Source of the DNA: Actinomycetota bacterium
GTDB lineage: Bacteria > Actinomycetota > Acidimicrobiia > Spongiisociales > UBA11373
Direction: 5' to 3'
DNA: 8,123 bases
NCBI GenBank assembly: GCA_030688105.1
Contig: JAUYIV010000093.1
Location: forward strand, 1 to 8,123
Shown one piece after another: positions 7,890 to 8,123 of the stretch. The position numbers and the translations under genes were made by a program. The notes below the pieces were generated by a model that had not been told where the DNA came from, ran no database searches, and was given only the letters and a program-made list of their open reading frames with translations. Numbering within the stretch: position 1 is the first letter of the stretch; each line of letters begins with the position of its first letter.

Positions 7890-7909
7890 GGAAATCCGGC
7901 TCAGGTCCG
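7874..7909. repeat. Imperfect direct repeat, copy A, with an internal hairpin
   Basis: This 36-bp copy matches copy B (7943-7977) at about 30 positions, with one single-base gap. Its core is an inverted repeat: GCCGGA (7887-7892) and TCCGGC (7895-7900), with AA between them. As RNA this would fold as GCCGG/CCGGC with a four-base loop. The origin of the repeat is unknown. Confidence 0.7.
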
Positions 7910-7923
7910 TCTTCGCCTCCTCC

Positions 7924-7947
7924 GAAGGCCCTCTGCCCTCGGCCTTC
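7924..7947. repeat. 7-bp inverted repeat with a 10-base loop (possible mRNA hairpin)
   Basis: GAAGGCC (7924-7930) and GGCCTTC (7941-7947) are perfect reverse complements around a ten-base spacer. A second, smaller inverted repeat, CTTCG (7911-7915) with CGAAG (7923-7927), shares bases with it, so the two cannot form fully at once. No run of T follows on the minus strand, so an intrinsic terminator is not supported. Confidence 0.55.
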
Positions 7948-7977
7948 AGCCCTCGGCCGGAGTCCGGCTCATGGCCG
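7943..7977. repeat. Imperfect direct repeat, copy B, with an internal hairpin
   Basis: This is the second copy of the unit at 7874-7909, with its start 69 bp away. The inverted repeat is kept: GCCGG (7956-7960) and CCGGC (7964-7968) around a three-base loop. The loop bases differ from copy A (AGT against AAAT) while the stem does not. That difference is compatible with the stem mattering, but two copies are too few to show it. Confidence 0.7.
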
Positions 7978-7999
7978 ATTTCATGTCAGCAGCCATCGG

Positions 8000-8123
8000 T
8001 CACGGCTCGGCCCGGGCGCTCAGCAACGCCTTGAGGTCGATCCAACGGGCTTCGATGCCCGGCCCGGGATCACCCAGGCCGGGCACCTCGATCGTGAAGA
8101 TCTCCTCGGGGAACACCATCCCC
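8000..8123 (-). CDS. C-terminal end of an FtsL-like cell division protein (5' part outside the window)
   Basis: Forty codons followed by TGA (8002-8000) are open to the right edge. They show the strong G/C third-position bias of the other genes, which the other two minus frames here cannot match because they hit stops. The peptide begins GMVFPEEIFTIEVPGLGDPG and ends in LLSARAEP. In FtsL and related septum proteins, a coiled coil is often followed by a 'lGMv.P' segment, and the first visible residues fit that. In the dcw cluster the gene directly before ftsI is normally ftsL, a small single-span membrane protein that works with FtsB (DivIC) and FtsQ in the divisome. The membrane span and coiled coil that would prove this lie outside the window, so the name rests on position and a very short motif. 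Confidence 0.55.
   Translation of the reverse strand, partial: GMVFPEEIFTIEVPGLGDPGPGIEARWIDLKALLSARAEP

Larger units (their letters stand above)
7831..7999. other. Intergenic region between the ftsL-like gene and ftsI, rich in repeats and hairpins
   Basis: This is the only gap of note in the window; all other junctions overlap or lie within 2 bases. It is built largely from variants of a CCCTCGGCC-type unit and of GCCGG/CCGGC palindromes. The separate repeats and hairpins are listed on their own. No tRNA, no convincing sigma-70-like -10/-35 pair and no T-tract terminator could be seen on the minus strand. An orphan AGGAGG on the minus strand (7916-7921) has no start codon at a usable distance. 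Confidence 0.7.

Noticed and set aside
7946..7996. A 16-codon frame on the minus strand starting 3 nt after the ftsL-like stop
   Set aside because: It has no ribosome site, and its second half is made of repeat copy B. With such a short length, chance is the simplest explanation.
6793..8034. A 413-codon open frame on the plus strand, antisense to ftsI and running across the repeat region
   Set aside because: It lies opposite a complete FtsI with all catalytic motifs. Long antisense frames are expected in DNA this rich in G and C, and its translation is rich in Arg, His, Asp and Gly with no recognisable domain.
1..8123. CRISPR arrays, mobile elements, tRNA or rRNA genes, phage or defence genes
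   Set aside because: None was seen. The only repeats are the short ones at 7871-7977, which lack the regular repeat-spacer pattern of a CRISPR array, and no transposase or integrase motif is readable in any frame.

Overview
The window is a stretch of the division and cell wall (dcw) cluster of a high-GC bacterium. All recognisable genes lie on the minus strand, so transcription runs from right to left. In that order the genes are the 3' end of an ftsL-like gene, ftsI (class B penicillin-binding protein), murE, murF, mraY, murD, and ftsW, which is cut by the left edge. The gene order, the strong G/C third-position bias, the meso-diaminopimelate signature in MurE (DNPR) and a MurD whose central domain lacks the usual HN..N motif fit a high-GC actinobacterium. 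Acidimicrobiia or a related deep branch is plausible, but no gene here fixes the taxon.

Layout: 8000-8123 holds the last 40 codons of the ftsL-like gene. 7831-7999 is the only real intergenic gap (169 bp), and it is filled with G/C-rich degenerate direct repeats and short hairpins. 6133-7830 is ftsI, 4689-6140 murE, 3352-4692 murF, 2309-3355 mraY, 1032-2312 murD and 1-1029 ftsW. From ftsI to ftsW every junction overlaps by 4 or 8 bases or has a 2-base gap (ATGCCTGA, GTGA, ATGA, ATGA, then a doubled start at ftsW). This indicates one translationally coupled transcript.

Function: MurD, MurE and MurF add D-Glu, meso-DAP and D-Ala-D-Ala to UDP-MurNAc-L-Ala in the cytoplasm, in the order D, E, F. 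MraY transfers the finished phospho-MurNAc-pentapeptide to undecaprenyl phosphate, giving lipid I. FtsW (SEDS glycosyltransferase) and FtsI (transpeptidase) polymerise and cross-link lipid II-derived peptidoglycan at the septum. FtsL is a small bitopic scaffold protein of the same divisome. All enzymes that can be read have their catalytic motifs intact, and no pseudogene is evident.

I did not find an undescribed system. This is a core housekeeping operon. The points most worth a second look are the repeat and hairpin block just upstream of ftsI, an exported Cys-x3-Cys pair in the FtsI transpeptidase domain, and the two competing start codons of ftsW.
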